Counted from the first letter of the stretch, positions 41,447-50,672 are shown. The stretch: DNA of 64,000 nucleotides from Erysipelotrichaceae bacterium OPF54 (GCA_022834735.1 BQKD01000001.1:2333659-2397658); one strand, 5' to 3'. The notes: generated by a model not told the origin, from the letters alone. Translations and numbers: made by a program.

Positions 41447-43942
41447 CTAGAACGGATTGTTCATATGCCCGAACGCAATCGTATTGGTCCGCATGACACG
41501 GCCTTCCAGCTCGCGCGCCGACAGCCTTGTCGCTCCCTGAGCCAGGATAGCATTCTGGATCAGGCCGTCCGAGGTAGCCACGATCAGCGAATATTTCTTT
41601 TTCAGATCATGGACCAGACGTTCGATATAGGAATCGGCCGTCTGTCCGTATTTCGTAAACACGATATTGAGCTTTCCTCTTATTTCATTGCGCACGCCGG
41701 GATTTTCTGCGCGCCGGTAGGCATCGAATACAACATACACCTCGATCCCTTTGTATCCCTGATAATTGGACAAGGCATCGATCAGCCGCTCTCTGGCCGC
41801 ATCGTAATCGACGCGCGCCAGATCCTTGAGAGAAGACCAGCTGTAGATCATATTGTATCCGTCCACGATCAGACACTGCGGCTTTTTCGGCTCGATCTTC
41901 ACTTCCTCGAACGAAAGATCGGCTTTGACCTTTTTATGCGGGATCACTTTTTTCTTCTCGTTTTGATTGCGCCCGCTTGTCATTTCGAACACCCGTTTTG
42001 CTTCCTCGTCGTTGATCGTGTAGCGCACCGCTTTGTATGTTGTCGTATTTTCGATCTCGAGCGGATGCAGATGCATATGCTCCTCCACCTCGTCATATGG
42101 AACATAGTAGCCCGACCCCTGGGCGCAGAATACCGAACCGGTCGGATTGCGAAGATCGCTGTCCGGATCGTACCCGCTCTGTTCGACGATCTGTGCCTGT
42201 TCCCGGCACGCGCCATATGAAATGCTGCGGGGAATAAAGCGGCCTCGTCCTTTTGTCAGCGCATACAGGCTGCTCTGAAAATTCATGAACAGACGCACGG
42301 CCCCTTTTCCGCGGATGATCGTCATGTCGTCTTCGCTGCTGCTGATCTCAAAATCAGCTTTCATCTGATCAAGCTCATACAGTACCCTGGAAAGCGATCC
42401 GGCCGGCGTCCCGATCTCAAATTCATAGTACGGTTCGAGCAGGATGGATCTGCCTTTGCGCAGCGCCTGCCGGACAGCCCGTCTGGCTGCCTGGCTGAAA
42501 TCCTGGGCCGATGTATGCTTCTGATTGCCTCGCGCCGCGATGAAACAGATCTTCACATCCGTTAATTCCGATCCGGTCAGCACGCCTCTGTGACGGTAGT
42601 GCAGCGCATTCATGATCTGCTGCTGCCAGCCAAGAGACAGGTTTTCGATCCGGTTCTCGTTTACGATCCGGATCCCGCTTCCTGCCGGCAAAGGATCGAG
42701 CAGAACATGCACTTCGGCATAATGGCGCAGCGGCTCGAAATGCCCGACCCCGTATTCCTCGTTTTCGATCGTCTCCCTGAACACGACCTTTCCCTGGGTG
42801 AAGCCGACATGGATTCCTGTCTGTTCCTCGATCTTTTTCTGCAGGATCTCCTTCTGCACCTCGCCCATCAAAGAAAGCGAGATCGTCTTCGAATGCTCGT
42901 GATAGGTCAGCTGCAGCTGCGGATCTTCCCTGGCCAGTTTTTCGCAGTACGGCCACAGCATCAATGCGTCTGTTCCTGCCGGCAGCAGCAGATCGTATTC
43001 AAGGCACGCGCTCAGCAAAGACTCCTGCTGGTCTTTTTCGAAGCCAAGTCCCTGCCCGGTGCGCATGCTCAGGTTACCTTTCAGCCCGACCACATCGCCG
43101 GCCTGCGCCTGGTGCAGGAGCGTATATTTTTCTCCGGAGTATGAACGGATCTGATCGATCTTTTCGTCATTGACCACGTCTTTGGGCCTCAGCATGCCTC
43201 CTGTGATCTTGACCATAACGATCCCGTCCTCATTGATCTTGAACACCCTGGCGCCAAACTCGTCCGGGTATTCCCGATCAAACGCCAGATCGGTGACGGC
43301 ATCGAGCAGCGCAGCGATCCCTTCGTGCTTCAATGCGCTCCCGAAATAGACCGGAAACCATTCTCTTTTGTACAAGGATTCCTGCAGGAGCGAAAGAGGG
43401 ATCGTTCCTTTTTCGCTGTATGCGTTGAGCATTTCATCGTTGACCATGGCCAGCTTCTCTTCATGGTCTGCTCCATCCATATCCACACAGTTATCGGACA
43501 GTTTCTTTTCCAGATCGGCCATGAGCTCATCCTGTGTCCTGAAGGAAATGTCCATCTTATTGACAAAAATGATCGTCGGGATATGATATCTTGTCAGACA
43601 TTCCCAGATCGTTTCTGTATGGGCCTGCACACCATCCTGCGCATTGATCAGCAGGATGGCCAGATCAAGGACCTGGAGGCTGCGTTCCATTTCTGTCGAA
43701 AAGTCGATATGGCCGGGCGTATCGATCACATAGATCTCGCATCCGTTCCATTGAAAGCGGGTCTGTTTCGAATAGATCGTAATGCCCCGCTCGCGCTCCT
43801 GCACGTCATAATCGAGCATCGAGTCCTGATGATCGACCCGGCCTGCTTTTTTTATTTCATGGCTGGTATACAGCATGCTTTCGATGCATGTCGTTTTGCC
43901 GGCATCGACATGCGCTAAAATTCCTATGGTTATCTTTTTCAT
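41447..43942 (-). CDS. TetM/EF-G-like ribosomal GTPase fused to a C-terminal Rae1/YacP-type NYN nuclease domain
   Basis: An 831-residue protein. Residues 1-660 are a ribosomal-protection-type translation GTPase: P-loop GILAHVDAGKTT, switch I RERGITI, DTPGH, NKMD and GSALKHEG, then domains II-V including GHFEPLRHYAEVHVLL (domain IV) and FCAQGSGYYVPYDEVEEHM. After a Lys-rich linker, residues 688-831 (bases 41450-41887) form an NYN/PIN-like domain: CLIVDGYNMIYSW, ARERLIDALSNYQ, VYVVFDAYRR, FTKYGQTADSYIERL and LIVATSDG, the order seen in Bacillus Rae1 (YacP), an A-site mRNA endonuclease. The acidic residues D694, D740, D770 and D792 are present. I infer a GTPase that delivers a nuclease to the ribosomal A site; a simple tetracycline-resistance role is less likely. 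Confidence 0.88.
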   Translation of the reverse strand: MKKITIGILAHVDAGKTTCIESMLYTSHEIKKAGRVDHQDSMLDYDVQERERGITIYSKQTRFQWNGCEIYVIDTPGHIDFSTEMERSLQVLDLAILLINAQDGVQAHTETIWECLTRYHIPTIIFVNKMDISFRTQDELMADLEKKLSDNCVDMDGADHEEKLAMVNDEMLNAYSEKGTIPLSLLQESLYKREWFPVYFGSALKHEGIAALLDAVTDLAFDREYPDEFGARVFKINEDGIVMVKITGGMLRPKDVVNDEKIDQIRSYSGEKYTLLHQAQAGDVVGLKGNLSMRTGQGLGFEKDQQESLLSACLEYDLLLPAGTDALMLWPYCEKLAREDPQLQLTYHEHSKTISLSLMGEVQKEILQKKIEEQTGIHVGFTQGKVVFRETIENEEYGVGHFEPLRHYAEVHVLLDPLPAGSGIRIVNENRIENLSLGWQQQIMNALHYRHRGVLTGSELTDVKICFIAARGNQKHTSAQDFSQAARRAVRQALRKGRSILLEPYYEFEIGTPAGSLSRVLYELDQMKADFEISSSEDDMTIIRGKGAVRLFMNFQSSLYALTKGRGRFIPRSISYGACREQAQIVEQSGYDPDSDLRNPTGSVFCAQGSGYYVPYDEVEEHMHLHPLEIENTTTYKAVRYTINDEEAKRVFEMTSGRNQNEKKKVIPHKKVKADLSFEEVKIEPKKPQCLIVDGYNMIYSWSSLKDLARVDYDAARERLIDALSNYQGYKGIEVYVVFDAYRRAENPGVRNEIRGKLNIVFTKYGQTADSYIERLVHDLKKKYSLIVATSDGLIQNAILAQGATRLSARELEGRVMRTNTIAFGHMNNPF

Positions 43943-43994
43943 GACCTTACCATATCACATTGTATGGAAACGTGCGCAAAAAAAGCGGTGCGTC

Positions 43995-44513
43995 TCAGGC
44001 ATCGCTTTTCGGAAATGTTTCGATCAGTTCAATGGCTTTGTCATACATTTTTTCAGGAACACCGGTTTCCTCGAGAAGCTCGTAGCACATGACCATCAGA
44101 TTCATATATTTCGGATTGGTGCTGGTCAGCACCGGATCCGGATCGGATACGAGGCTTCTCAGCTTTTCCCTTTTTTTAAAATAAGAGGCTTCCTCGCGGA
44201 TGTGTTCGAGCAGATCGCCCAGTTTCCAGGTGATGTTCGTATCTGTTTTTACAGCTTTGTGAAGAACATGGATCCCGGCCTCCTTCAGAGCCTGGTCGAT
44301 TTTCGTGATCTCTTCAATATCCATGTCGGAAAAATACAGGAAGATTTCCTGATCGCTTTGGGCCGGCTCGCTTCCCTGCGAATTCAGGATCTGTTCCATC
44401 GTCTGCTCAAGGCTGTCCTCGCCGATCTCAATGTAGGATACCTGCAGTTGATCAAGAACTGCAGCAATTTTATCTCTTTGCGCAAAATGATTTCCGTAAT
44501 ATACAACAACCAT
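43995..44513 (-). CDS. DUF3783-like protein
   Basis: A 172-residue cytoplasmic protein. It starts MVVVYYGNHFAQRDKIAAVL and has FLYFSDMDIEEITKIDQALKEAGIHVLHKAVKTDTNITWKLGDLL in parts, which fits the DUF3783 pattern (a short alpha/beta domain ending in a conserved Asn-x-x-Trp-x-Leu). A C-terminal helical extension follows. Encoded 52 bp upstream of the GTPase-nuclease gene on the same strand and possibly co-transcribed with it. Function unknown. Confidence 0.6.
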   Translation of the reverse strand: MVVVYYGNHFAQRDKIAAVLDQLQVSYIEIGEDSLEQTMEQILNSQGSEPAQSDQEIFLYFSDMDIEEITKIDQALKEAGIHVLHKAVKTDTNITWKLGDLLEHIREEASYFKKREKLRSLVSDPDPVLTSTNPKYMNLMVMCYELLEETGVPEKMYDKAIELIETFPKSDA

Positions 44514-44577
44514 AATAAGTGTCCTTTCTTTGACAGTTACCCTTTTTCATTTTAAAATGGCACAAACGGAGGCCTAT

Positions 44578-45291
44578 ATGAAAAAAATAACTGGTTTCAT
44601 CATATCACTGTTTCTTTGTTTTTCCCTGAGCGCATGCTCAGGGACGGATACGAAACAATACACGCTTGAATTCTTCAATGCCCTGCATCACACTTTCCAG
44701 GCCGATTCGGCCCATATCCGCGCAGACATCCTCATGGATCAGGACGATCCGGGCGAGATCCTTGCCGATCTCTGCTTCGATCAGAAAGAGCAGCTCGAAC
44801 TCGCTCTTACGACCGATCTGAAAGCGGGCGGAAGGACCCAGAACAACTTTCTCGATTTTTATATCAAAGACGGAAGAACTTATCTGAATTCGCTCGGAAC
44901 CAAAACACAGAGCACAGCCGACAAGATCGGATTGAGCGCCGATTCAAAACTGACAAATCTTGACCCGTTCCTGGACATGAGCGATGACGAACTCGAAAAA
45001 CTGTTCACCAGAGCCGAAAAGGAGGAGGACGGAACGTACCGCTTCGACATTGACGAGCATACACTGGCCAGCATTCTTGACTCCTATGGTTCGGTCACGA
45101 TCGATCATGCGGTCCTGGAAGCAAAGATCGAAGACAGCATTGTCACGTATATGAAGCTTGACTGCGATATTCATCAGAAAATCAGCAGCACCTCGATCGA
45201 CTCCTCGGTCCGTGCAGTGATCCATGTCAGCGATTACGATACGCTGCAGTCCGTCCCGTTTCCGGATGATCTAAGCTCCTATAAAAAATAG
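44578..45291 (+). CDS. Secreted lipoprotein of unknown function
   Basis: About 237 residues. Signal peptide and lipobox MKKITGFIISLFLCFSLSACSG are preceded by ACGGAGGCCTAT. The mature part is mixed alpha/beta with LEFFNALHHTFQADSAHIRADI and repeated acidic stretches. It resembles LppX/LolA-type or DUF6612-like lipoproteins only in general layout. Divergent from 44513; followed by a terminator. Confidence 0.75.
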   Translation: MKKITGFIISLFLCFSLSACSGTDTKQYTLEFFNALHHTFQADSAHIRADILMDQDDPGEILADLCFDQKEQLELALTTDLKAGGRTQNNFLDFYIKDGRTYLNSLGTKTQSTADKIGLSADSKLTNLDPFLDMSDDELEKLFTRAEKEEDGTYRFDIDEHTLASILDSYGSVTIDHAVLEAKIEDSIVTYMKLDCDIHQKISSTSIDSSVRAVIHVSDYDTLQSVPFPDDLSSYKK

Positions 45292-45294
45292 AGT

Positions 45295-45333
45295 TCCAAA
45301 AAATACGACCCGCTTGTGACGGGTCTTATTTTT
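45295..45333. terminator. Bidirectional terminator
   Basis: GACCCG and CGGGTC arms with a seven-base loop, A-run before and T-run after; serves the converging genes at 44578 (plus) and 45344 (minus). Confidence 0.85.
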
Positions 45334-45343
45334 CATGTCGTAT

Positions 45344-45991
45344 CTACTGGACCAGGATCGCTTCACGGACAGTATATCCGCCATCCTCGAGCGCTTTTCT
45401 GATTCCATCCACTTCTTTGGCATCGCTGCGGATGACCATGCTCGCCACTCCGTCTTTGGATGAATACACACCAATATTGGAAATGCTGATATGGTTGTCC
45501 GCAAAGATCCGGGAAATCTTTTCCAGGGCCCCGATCTCGTCTTTTACTTCCAGCGTGATCCGCGATCCGGTATGTTCCCATCCAAGGACATCAAGAAAAC
45601 TTTTGAAAATATCGTTCTGCGTCAGGATCCCGACCACTTTTTTCGAGCCGTTCACGACCGGAAGACATCCGATATCATGCTGCAGCATCTTCTGGGCCGC
45701 CGCTTCCATGAGCTCGTTTTCATCGATCGAGATCACATTTTTGATCATCACAGTCTTGACATCGGTCTTCGACAGCAGGTAATTCAGTTCAAAGATCGAC
45801 AGCGAGGTCGCTGAATTATTCGCCCCCGCGATCATCCCTTCAGTGATGATCCCGAGCAGTTTTCCGTCCGGATCCACAACAGGCAGACGATGGATCTTTT
45901 TCGAATTCATCAGATCGATGACTTTCGTGATCTTTTCGTCCGGTTCGCACGTAATGACATCCGTTGTCATAAAATCTTTTACTTTAAACAT
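45344..45991 (-). CDS. CBS-pair and ACT-domain protein (AcuB-like)
   Basis: A 215-residue protein with two CBS domains (DFMTTDVITCEPDEKITKVIDLM; VMIKNVISIDENELMEAAAQKML...CLPVVNGSKKVVGILTQNDI). An ACT domain follows (RITLEVKDEIGALEKISRIFADNHISISNIGVY). CBS pairs bind adenosyl ligands and ACT domains bind amino acids. As the last gene of the branched-chain amino-acid transporter operon (one base after livF) it probably senses amino acids or energy state to tune uptake. Confidence 0.88.
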   Translation of the reverse strand: MFKVKDFMTTDVITCEPDEKITKVIDLMNSKKIHRLPVVDPDGKLLGIITEGMIAGANNSATSLSIFELNYLLSKTDVKTVMIKNVISIDENELMEAAAQKMLQHDIGCLPVVNGSKKVVGILTQNDIFKSFLDVLGWEHTGSRITLEVKDEIGALEKISRIFADNHISISNIGVYSSKDGVASMVIRSDAKEVDGIRKALEDGGYTVREAILVQ

Positions 45992-45992
45992 C

Positions 45993-46706
45993 TTATCCTC
46001 CTAAATAGGCTTTCTGAATATCCGGGGATTCGATCAGATCTTTTCCCGTTCCGCTCAGCACGACCTTTCCGGTCTCAAGAACATAGGCGTAGTCCGCGAT
46101 CGACAAAGCCATCTTCGCGTTCTGCTCCACAAGCAGGACCGTCGTTCCGGTACGGTTGATTTCCTGAACGATCGAGAAGATCTCCTTTACCAGGATCGGC
46201 GCAAGCCCCATGCTCGGTTCGTCAAGAAGCAGCAGCTTCGGTCTTGCCATGAGCGCACGTCCCATAGCAAGCATCTGCTGTTCGCCGCCCGACAACGTGG
46301 AAGCATCCTGGTTCTTTCTTTGTTCAAGGATCGGAAACTGTTTATAGATCTTCTGAATATCCTCTTCAATTCCCTTTTTATCTTTTCTTAAGTATGCACC
46401 CATCATCAGGTTTTCGTATACAGAAAGTCCCGTAAAGATGCGCCGGCCCTCCGGGACCTGGGTCAGACCGAGCGCAACAATTTTCTGGGGCGACATCTTG
46501 TAAATATCCTGACCGAGGAATACGACGTCTCCCGCGCTTTTTTTGACAATACCGCTGATCGACTGCAGCAGCGTGGTCTTTCCGGCCCCGTTGGCGCCGA
46601 TCAGAGAAACGATCTGTCCCTCTTCCACTTTCAGGGAAACTCCCTTGAGCGCCTCGATCATGCCGTAATGCACGTGCAGATCTTTCACTTCAAGCATCGC
46701 TGTCAT
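45993..46706 (-). CDS. livF: Branched-chain amino-acid ABC transporter ATPase LivF
   Basis: About 237 residues. Walker A SLIGANGAGKTTLLQ, LTQVPEGRRIF (LivF-type), signature TLSGGEQQMLAMGRAL, Walker B LLLLDEPSMGLAP and the switch His replaced by Gln in VLLVEQNAKMAL, as is usual for LivF. ATG 46706 is one base from the livG stop with GAGGAGATCTGAT as ribosome site; a longer upstream reading is out of place. Confidence 0.95.
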   Translation of the reverse strand: MTAMLEVKDLHVHYGMIEALKGVSLKVEEGQIVSLIGANGAGKTTLLQSISGIVKKSAGDVVFLGQDIYKMSPQKIVALGLTQVPEGRRIFTGLSVYENLMMGAYLRKDKKGIEEDIQKIYKQFPILEQRKNQDASTLSGGEQQMLAMGRALMARPKLLLLDEPSMGLAPILVKEIFSIVQEINRTGTTVLLVEQNAKMALSIADYAYVLETGKVVLSGTGKDLIESPDIQKAYLGG

Positions 46707-46707
46707 A

Positions 46708-47487
46708 TCAGATCTCCTCTCCAAGATATGCCTTGATGACAAACTCGTTGTTCTTGATTTCATCCGGCGTGCCGTTGGCAATCATCTTTCCGTAGTCGAG
46801 CACATAGATCCGCTCGCATATATTCATGACAAGCGACATATCATGCTCGATCAGGATAACTGTTAAATTATACTTTTCCCGGATCTTATGGATCAGGTTT
46901 GTCAGATCGGCCGTTTCCTGCGGATTCATACCGGCAGCTGGCTCGTCCAGATACAGGATCTTCGGCTGGATCGCCAGGGCCCTGGCAATTTCCAGACGCC
47001 GCTGCTCTCCATAAGGAAGATTGGTAGCCAGTTCATTGCGCTTGCCGTACAGTCCCACCTCTTTTAAATATTCCTCCGCTTTTTCTCTGACCCAGCGCTC
47101 TTCCGAATAATATTTCGGCAGCCGGAGAAGCGCGGTCATCGTGCCGTAGCGGATATTGCGGTGCATTGCCACCTGGACATTTTCAAGAACGGTCATCGAT
47201 TTGAACAGACGAATGTTCTGAAAAGTGCGGGCAACCCCGTAGTCCGTGATCTTGTACGGCTTCAGGCCGCCGATCTGTTTTTTCGACCCGTCCACATTCA
47301 TTTCGATCAGACCTTCGCTCGGTTCGTATACGCCCGTAAGCAAATTGAACAAGGTCGTTTTTCCGGCGCCGTTCGGCCCGATCAGCCCGATCAGCTCTCC
47401 CGGCATGATTTCCATCGAGACATTGGAAACCGCACAAAGACCGCCGAAATTTTTTGTCAGGTTTTTGACTTCAAGAACCGGTTCCAT
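46708..47487 (-). CDS. livG: Branched-chain amino-acid ABC transporter ATPase LivG
   Basis: About 259 residues from ATG 47487 (MEPVLEVKNLTKNFGG), with AAAAGGAGGCACGC upstream. Walker A GLIGPNGAGKTTLFN, VARTFQNIRLF (Q-loop), LPYGEQRRLEIARAL signature, Walker B ILYLDEPAAGMNP and ILIEHDMSLVM. Start and livM stop overlap as TGATG. It partners LivF under the LivHM channel. Confidence 0.95.
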   Translation of the reverse strand: MEPVLEVKNLTKNFGGLCAVSNVSMEIMPGELIGLIGPNGAGKTTLFNLLTGVYEPSEGLIEMNVDGSKKQIGGLKPYKITDYGVARTFQNIRLFKSMTVLENVQVAMHRNIRYGTMTALLRLPKYYSEERWVREKAEEYLKEVGLYGKRNELATNLPYGEQRRLEIARALAIQPKILYLDEPAAGMNPQETADLTNLIHKIREKYNLTVILIEHDMSLVMNICERIYVLDYGKMIANGTPDEIKNNEFVIKAYLGEEI

Positions 47488-48449
47488 CAGCGTGCCTCCT
47501 TTTTCGCTTTTCTTTTCGCCATGATCTTCGTGAGCGAAATTTCCCGATCGCCGAACAGACCGTCCGGCTTGAAGATCATCATGATCACAAGGATCGCTCC
47601 ATACAGGATCATACGGATATCGGTAAAATTCTGCAGGATCATATTCAGCAGACCGATCGCAATGGCAGCAAGCACCGAGCTTGTCATGCTTCCCATGCCT
47701 CCGAACACGACCATCACAAGGATATCGATCGATTTGTTGAACGTGAACTGCGTCGGTTTGATGACATAGAAATTGCACGCAAACAACGCGCCGGCCGCGC
47801 TGGCTAGGATCGCTCCGATCACAAACGCGAGGACCTTGTATTTTGTCGTGTTGATCCCCATCGCTTCGGCTGCGATCTCATCCTCGCGCACCGCGATGCA
47901 CGCACGTCCTGGAGCCGAACGTGTAAAGTTCGAGCACACGACGATCGTGACCACGACACCGAGCAGCAGCAGCGGGAATGTCGTTAACGGCGGGATGCCG
48001 CTCAGGCCGGCCGCTCCGTTGGTGATCTTCATGTTCTGCACGAGGATACGGATGATTTCCGCAAAGCCAAGGGTCGCGATAGCCAGATAGTCCCCTTTCA
48101 GACGCAAGGTCGGAACCGAGACGATCAGCGCGGCTACGATCGAGATCGCAAAGCCGACAAGCAGGCCGATCAGAAGTCCGAAATAGTTCGGCATCATTTT
48201 CGTGATGACGCCGGCGCTGTAGGCTCCGATGCACATGAACCCGGCATGTCCGAGCGAGAACTGTCCGCAGATACCGATGACCAGGTTCAGCGAAACAGCC
48301 AGCATCACGTTGATACAAATATTGAACAGCGTGATCTTGTAGTAGGAATTGATGATCCCTACATTCATCATCGTGGAAAGCACGACATAAAGAACGACGA
48401 TCAGGACGATCCACATCAGATTGATCTTGTTGAATACGCTTTTTGTCAT
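47487..48449 (-). CDS. livM: Branched-chain amino-acid ABC permease LivM
   Basis: A 320-residue permease with about 8-10 helices: FNICINVMLAVSLNLVIGICGQFSLGHAGFMCIGAY near the N-terminus (LivM hallmark QFSLGHAGF), VPTLRLKGDYLAIATLGFAEI, and AVREDEIAAEAMGINTTKYKVLAF as the ATPase-contact loop. Encoded four bases after livH. Confidence 0.95.
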   Translation of the reverse strand: MTKSVFNKINLMWIVLIVVLYVVLSTMMNVGIINSYYKITLFNICINVMLAVSLNLVIGICGQFSLGHAGFMCIGAYSAGVITKMMPNYFGLLIGLLVGFAISIVAALIVSVPTLRLKGDYLAIATLGFAEIIRILVQNMKITNGAAGLSGIPPLTTFPLLLLGVVVTIVVCSNFTRSAPGRACIAVREDEIAAEAMGINTTKYKVLAFVIGAILASAAGALFACNFYVIKPTQFTFNKSIDILVMVVFGGMGSMTSSVLAAIAIGLLNMILQNFTDIRMILYGAILVIMMIFKPDGLFGDREISLTKIMAKRKAKKEAR

Positions 48450-48452
48450 GCT

Positions 48453-49331
48453 CTACACCTTCTCTCTCTGATTCTTTCCTAATAGACCGGTCGGCTTGAC
48501 GATCAGGACAATGATCAGGATCGCGTAAACGATCGCATCGCGGTACAGCGAGCTTCCGTAGGCGACGACCATCGTTTCGGCCATACCGATGAACAGACCG
48601 CCGATCAAGGCGCCCGGAATGCTTCCGATACCGCCGAATACGGCTGCAATGAACGCTTTCAGGCCCGGCACCATCCCCATGAGCGGGTTGATGGAATTGT
48701 AATAAATGCCGACCAGGATACCGCCGGCTCCGGCCAGGGCCGAACCGATCAAAAATGTAAATGAAATGGTCGTATCGACCGAAATGCCCATGAGCTCGGC
48801 AGCGTTCTCATCGGTGCTCACAGCACGCATGGCACGGCCCATTTTTGTTTTCTGAATAATAAACTGCAGGATCAGCATCAAAACGATCGTGATCACAAAA
48901 ATATAGATCTGCTGGGTCGTGATCTTGATCGGACCCAGATTAAAGGATGCGTTGGAAAGCAGCTGCGGATACGTGCGCTTTTCCGAGCCCATGAAGTAGG
49001 CTGTCGTATATTCGATGACATACGATACACCGATGGCTGTGATCAGCGCGGTGATCCGCGGCGCATGGCGCAAAGGCCGATAGGCGATCCGCTCGATCAG
49101 CACGCCCAGGATGCCGCAAACGACCATGCACATGATCAGGGCCGGAAAAAAACCGAACCCGAAATAGGTCGTCACGATAAATGCCACATACGCGCCGATC
49201 ATATATACATCGCCGTGCGCGAAGTTGATCAGCTTGATGATACCGTACACCATCGTGTATCCGAGCGCGACCAGAGCGTAAATGCTTCCCAGCGAAAGCC
49301 CGTTTACGATTTGTTGAAGAAATTGGCTCAT
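48453..49331 (-). CDS. livH: Branched-chain amino-acid ABC permease LivH
   Basis: A 292-residue permease: FLQQIVNGLSLGSIYALVALGYTMVYG then INFAHGDVYMIGAY (LivH hallmark), MRAVSTDENAAELMGISV as the coupling loop, and GGIGSIPGALIGGLFIGMAET. Forms the channel with LivM. Separated from livJ by a hairpin that probably lowers its expression relative to the binding protein. Confidence 0.95.
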   Translation of the reverse strand: MSQFLQQIVNGLSLGSIYALVALGYTMVYGIIKLINFAHGDVYMIGAYVAFIVTTYFGFGFFPALIMCMVVCGILGVLIERIAYRPLRHAPRITALITAIGVSYVIEYTTAYFMGSEKRTYPQLLSNASFNLGPIKITTQQIYIFVITIVLMLILQFIIQKTKMGRAMRAVSTDENAAELMGISVDTTISFTFLIGSALAGAGGILVGIYYNSINPLMGMVPGLKAFIAAVFGGIGSIPGALIGGLFIGMAETMVVAYGSSLYRDAIVYAILIIVLIVKPTGLLGKNQREKV

Positions 49332-49354
49332 TTTTTCACTCTCTTTCTGAATTG

Positions 49355-49382
49355 GAAAAAAGGGGAAATTGCTTCCCCTTTA
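49355..49382 (-). terminator. Attenuating hairpin between livJ and livH
   Basis: AAGGGGAA and TTCCCCTT arms with a short loop, followed by TTTTTTCC on the minus strand. In binding-protein transporters such a partial terminator keeps the binding protein in excess. Confidence 0.75.
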
Positions 49383-49398
49383 ATCATGCAAAGGCTAT

Positions 49399-50583
49399 TT
49401 AGTCAACCGATACTTCCGTTGCCTCTGTCTGTACACCGTCAACCTGGTTAACGACCATTACGCTCTTGATCGGTGTATGTGTTTTTTCGTCAAATTTGAA
49501 CGTTCCTGTGATTCCTGTGAATTCAGCTTTCTTGATGGCTTCGTTCAGTTCGGCGCCTGTCTTGCCGGTCGCTTCAAGCTGGTCGAGAACAAGATTTGTC
49601 GCGTCGTAAGCAAGGGCGGAGAACATATTCGGCGTTTCATCGTATTTCGCTTTATACGCATCGATGAATGCATTCAGTTCGTCCGAAGCGTCCACCGTCG
49701 TATACGCTGTCGTATACCATACCTGGTTCAGGTTTTCCTTTCCGGCAAGCTCGGAAAGCACTTCGGATTCGAATCCGTCCGCGCCGACGATCGGGCAGTC
49801 GATTCCGTCTGTACGGGCCTGTTTGATGATCAGGCCGGCTTCGGAATAGTATCCTGCGATATAAAGAACATCGAAATCCTTGCTTTTCATGGAAGTCAGC
49901 ATGGATGCAAAGTCGGTATCGCCCGCATTGTATTGTTCGTGCGCCACGACCTCGCCGCCGTGTTCCTTGAATGTTTCCTCGAACTGGCTGGCAAGACCCT
50001 GACCGTAGTCGGATGTTTCATTGATGACTGCCGCTTTTTTGCAGTTGAGCGTATCTGCTGCGTAAATAGCCATTGCCGCTCCCTGATAGGAATCCTCGAA
50101 GCATACACGCCATGCGTATTCGTAAGCGGTATCCCCGTTCATCATCGCATCCACCTGTGTGGCACTTGGCGAAATGACCGGTACGTTGTTTTCATCCGCA
50201 ACCGCATAAGTCGCGATCGAGGCGCCGGAAGTTGCAGGACCTACGATCGCCGCAACACCATCCTCTGTACAGAGCTTGATTGCCTGGGTCGTACTTTCTG
50301 CCGCATCGCCTTTATCGTCCACTTCAACGCCTTCCGCCTTGAACTTCGTATCTGTACGGGCGTTGTACTGTTCGATCGCAAGCTGCGCCGCATTGCGTTC
50401 CGCCTGGCCGTAGCTTGATACATCGCCGCTGAGCTCAAAGTTGAGACCGATCTTGACAGTATCCCCCTCATTTAATGTTTTTCCTTCTGCGCCGCCGTTT
50501 CCTCCGGCACCTGAAGAGCATCCTGCAAGCATTGCAGCTGCCATAGCGCCGGACGCAAGCACTTTCCACATGTTACCTTTCAT
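49399..50583 (-). CDS. livJ: Branched-chain amino-acid binding lipoprotein
   Basis: A 394-residue Peripla_BP_6 protein. Lipobox signal MWKVLASGAMAAAMLAGCSSG, a Gly-rich linker, then TVKIGLNFELSGDVSSYGQAERNAAQLAIEQYN, GVAAIVGPATSGASIATYAVADENNVPVISPSAT (ligand Ser/Thr region) and VLYIAGYYSEAGLIIKQART. It delivers Leu/Ile/Val or related amino acids to LivHM at the outer membrane face. GGGAGGAACTAAGGACT precedes ATG 50583. Confidence 0.95.
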   Translation of the reverse strand: MKGNMWKVLASGAMAAAMLAGCSSGAGGNGGAEGKTLNEGDTVKIGLNFELSGDVSSYGQAERNAAQLAIEQYNARTDTKFKAEGVEVDDKGDAAESTTQAIKLCTEDGVAAIVGPATSGASIATYAVADENNVPVISPSATQVDAMMNGDTAYEYAWRVCFEDSYQGAAMAIYAADTLNCKKAAVINETSDYGQGLASQFEETFKEHGGEVVAHEQYNAGDTDFASMLTSMKSKDFDVLYIAGYYSEAGLIIKQARTDGIDCPIVGADGFESEVLSELAGKENLNQVWYTTAYTTVDASDELNAFIDAYKAKYDETPNMFSALAYDATNLVLDQLEATGKTGAELNEAIKKAEFTGITGTFKFDEKTHTPIKSVMVVNQVDGVQTEATEVSVD

Positions 50584-50613
50584 AGTCCTTAGTTCCTCCC
50601 ATAATATGTCCTA

Positions 50614-50642
50614 ATGATACCCAAAGAATCACACAAAATCAA
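50614..50642 (-). promoter_or_regulatory. Promoter of the liv operon
   Basis: Minus-strand TTGATT (50637-50642), 17-base spacer and TATCAT (50614-50619) lie about 30-60 bases upstream of the livJ start codon. Confidence 0.7.
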
Positions 50643-50672
50643 GAATTGTTTTCATGTTTTTTCAACAATCAA

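Noticed and set aside
41447-43942. Plain tetracycline-resistance ribosomal protection gene
   Set aside because: The GTPase part resembles TetM, but the extra 170-residue nuclease-like domain and lack of a resistance-gene context make a housekeeping or surveillance role more likely.
47488-47778. N-terminal extension of livG
   Set aside because: The open frame continues upstream inside livM but has no ABC-ATPase sequence; the start at 47487 has a strong ribosome site.
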